A stretch of 6,727 bases of DNA from an uncultured Anaerolineaceae bacterium (lineage in GTDB: Bacteria; Chloroflexota; Anaerolineae; Anaerolineales; Anaerolineaceae). Under the pieces are notes generated by a model. That model was given only the letters and a program-made list of their open reading frames with translations. It did no database searches and was not told the origin of the DNA. The DNA lies in NCBI GenBank assembly GCA_937907495.1, contig CALESS010000130.1, positions 1-6,727 on the forward strand, read 5' to 3'. The position numbers and the translations under genes were made by a program. This document shows positions 6,355 to 6,727 of the stretch, one piece after another; the stretch's first letter is position 1, and every line of letters starts with the position of its first letter.

Positions 6355-6727
6355 TCAACCGATCAATTCGCCTTGCAGCACACGGGCGAAGATGGGGCAG
6401 GTGTAGCCCAGGTGCTGCTGGCATGCAGAAGATACTTCCCCCGGCGGGCTGAACCCAAAGCGGGAGAGCGTACGTTGAAGGTGGCAGAGCGGCAACCCCA
6501 CCACACAGGCGTAACAACCGGAGAAGGCTGTCACCGGCCGGAAAGCGCCATTTTGAATGGCATAGGCTCCGGCCTTATCGAGCGGGTCGCCGCTGGCGAT
6601 ATAAGCATTCATTTCCGCATCCGAGTAGTCCCGCATGGGCACATTCGAGATGCACAGGTCGGCTTCCAGGCGGCCGCTGGCGGGATCGAGCAGGGCAATG
6701 GCGGTCAGCACCTGGTGGGTGCGGTTG
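6355..6727 (-). CDS. maf: Maf-family nucleotide pyrophosphatase, N-terminus beyond window
   Basis: Maf proteins hydrolyse nucleoside triphosphates to monophosphates, usually dTTP/UTP or modified nucleotides, in the cytoplasm; some are linked to septum inhibition. The frame stays open to the right edge, so 123 C-terminal residues of a protein usually about 190-200 long are visible. It begins with THQVLTA, matching the Maf THxVxT segment, followed by DKAGAYAIQ (residues 50-58 of the fragment) and VVGLPLCHL, the family's C-terminal signatures. The N-terminal SxSPRR segment and catalytic Asp region lie outside, so substrate class cannot be judged and no start can be called; the in-frame GTG at 6711 is internal. 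After the conserved VGLPL helix there is a tail of about 30 residues with two Cys (102 and 110, CQQHLGYTC) longer than in typical Maf proteins. The TGA is 24 bases before the PBP start, consistent with one operon. Confidence 0.9.
   Translation of the reverse strand, partial: NRTHQVLTAIALLDPASGRLEADLCISNVPMRDYSDAEMNAYIASGDPLDKAGAYAIQNGAFRPVTAFSGCYACVVGLPLCHLQRTLSRFGFSPPGEVSSACQQHLGYTCPIFARVLQGELIG

Noticed and set aside
1..6727. Mobile element, CRISPR array, tRNA/rRNA or defence system
   Set aside because: No transposase, terminal repeats, spaced direct repeats or RNA-gene folds seen; nearly every base is inside a recognisable housekeeping-type gene.

Overview
This GC-rich bacterial window carries one truncated gene on the + strand and five genes on the - strand, and coding sequence fills almost all of it. 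A mesophilic or mildly thermophilic member of the Chloroflexota (Anaerolineae-like) is the best guess. That guess rests on the Pro/Thr-rich lipoprotein linker on the penicillin-binding protein, the style of the GalE and RtcB motifs, and the maf / PBP / rsgA arrangement. It is inference, not proof, because no marker gene is present.

Layout. From the left edge to 768 (+) lies the C-terminal three quarters of a UDP-glucose 4-epimerase (galE). It converges on the - strand block, and a strong 12-bp hairpin at 800-827 sits between the two. In transcription order, reading from the right edge leftwards, the - strand block is: a Maf-type nucleotide pyrophosphatase cut by the right edge (6355-6727); a class B penicillin-binding lipoprotein with a MecA-like N-terminal domain (4126-6330); the circularly permuted ribosome-assembly GTPase RsgA (3211-4122); an enolase-superfamily enzyme resembling dipeptide epimerases (2137-3147); and an RtcB-family RNA ligase (838-2100). 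Gaps are 24, 3, 63 and 36 bases, so the five genes are probably one operon. Its promoter would lie beyond the right edge.

How the genes could fit together. The PBP cross-links peptidoglycan, and an L-Ala-D/L-Glu-type epimerase would recycle the murein dipeptide. RsgA matures the 30S subunit and RtcB repairs or joins RNA ends. Maf hydrolyses non-canonical nucleotides and in some bacteria is linked to septum formation. The set looks like a housekeeping envelope and RNA-maintenance cluster rather than a mobile or defence island. I see no mobile element, CRISPR array, tRNA or rRNA, and no intergenic stretch longer than about 70 bases.

The unusual points are in protein detail. The epimerase-like protein has Arg where the family has one of its two catalytic lysines. 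The RtcB protein keeps the metal ligands and nucleophilic His but differs at two positions expected to contact the guanine base. The PBP combines a lipoprotein signal with a MecA-type domain layout. I do not see convincing evidence of a wholly new system.
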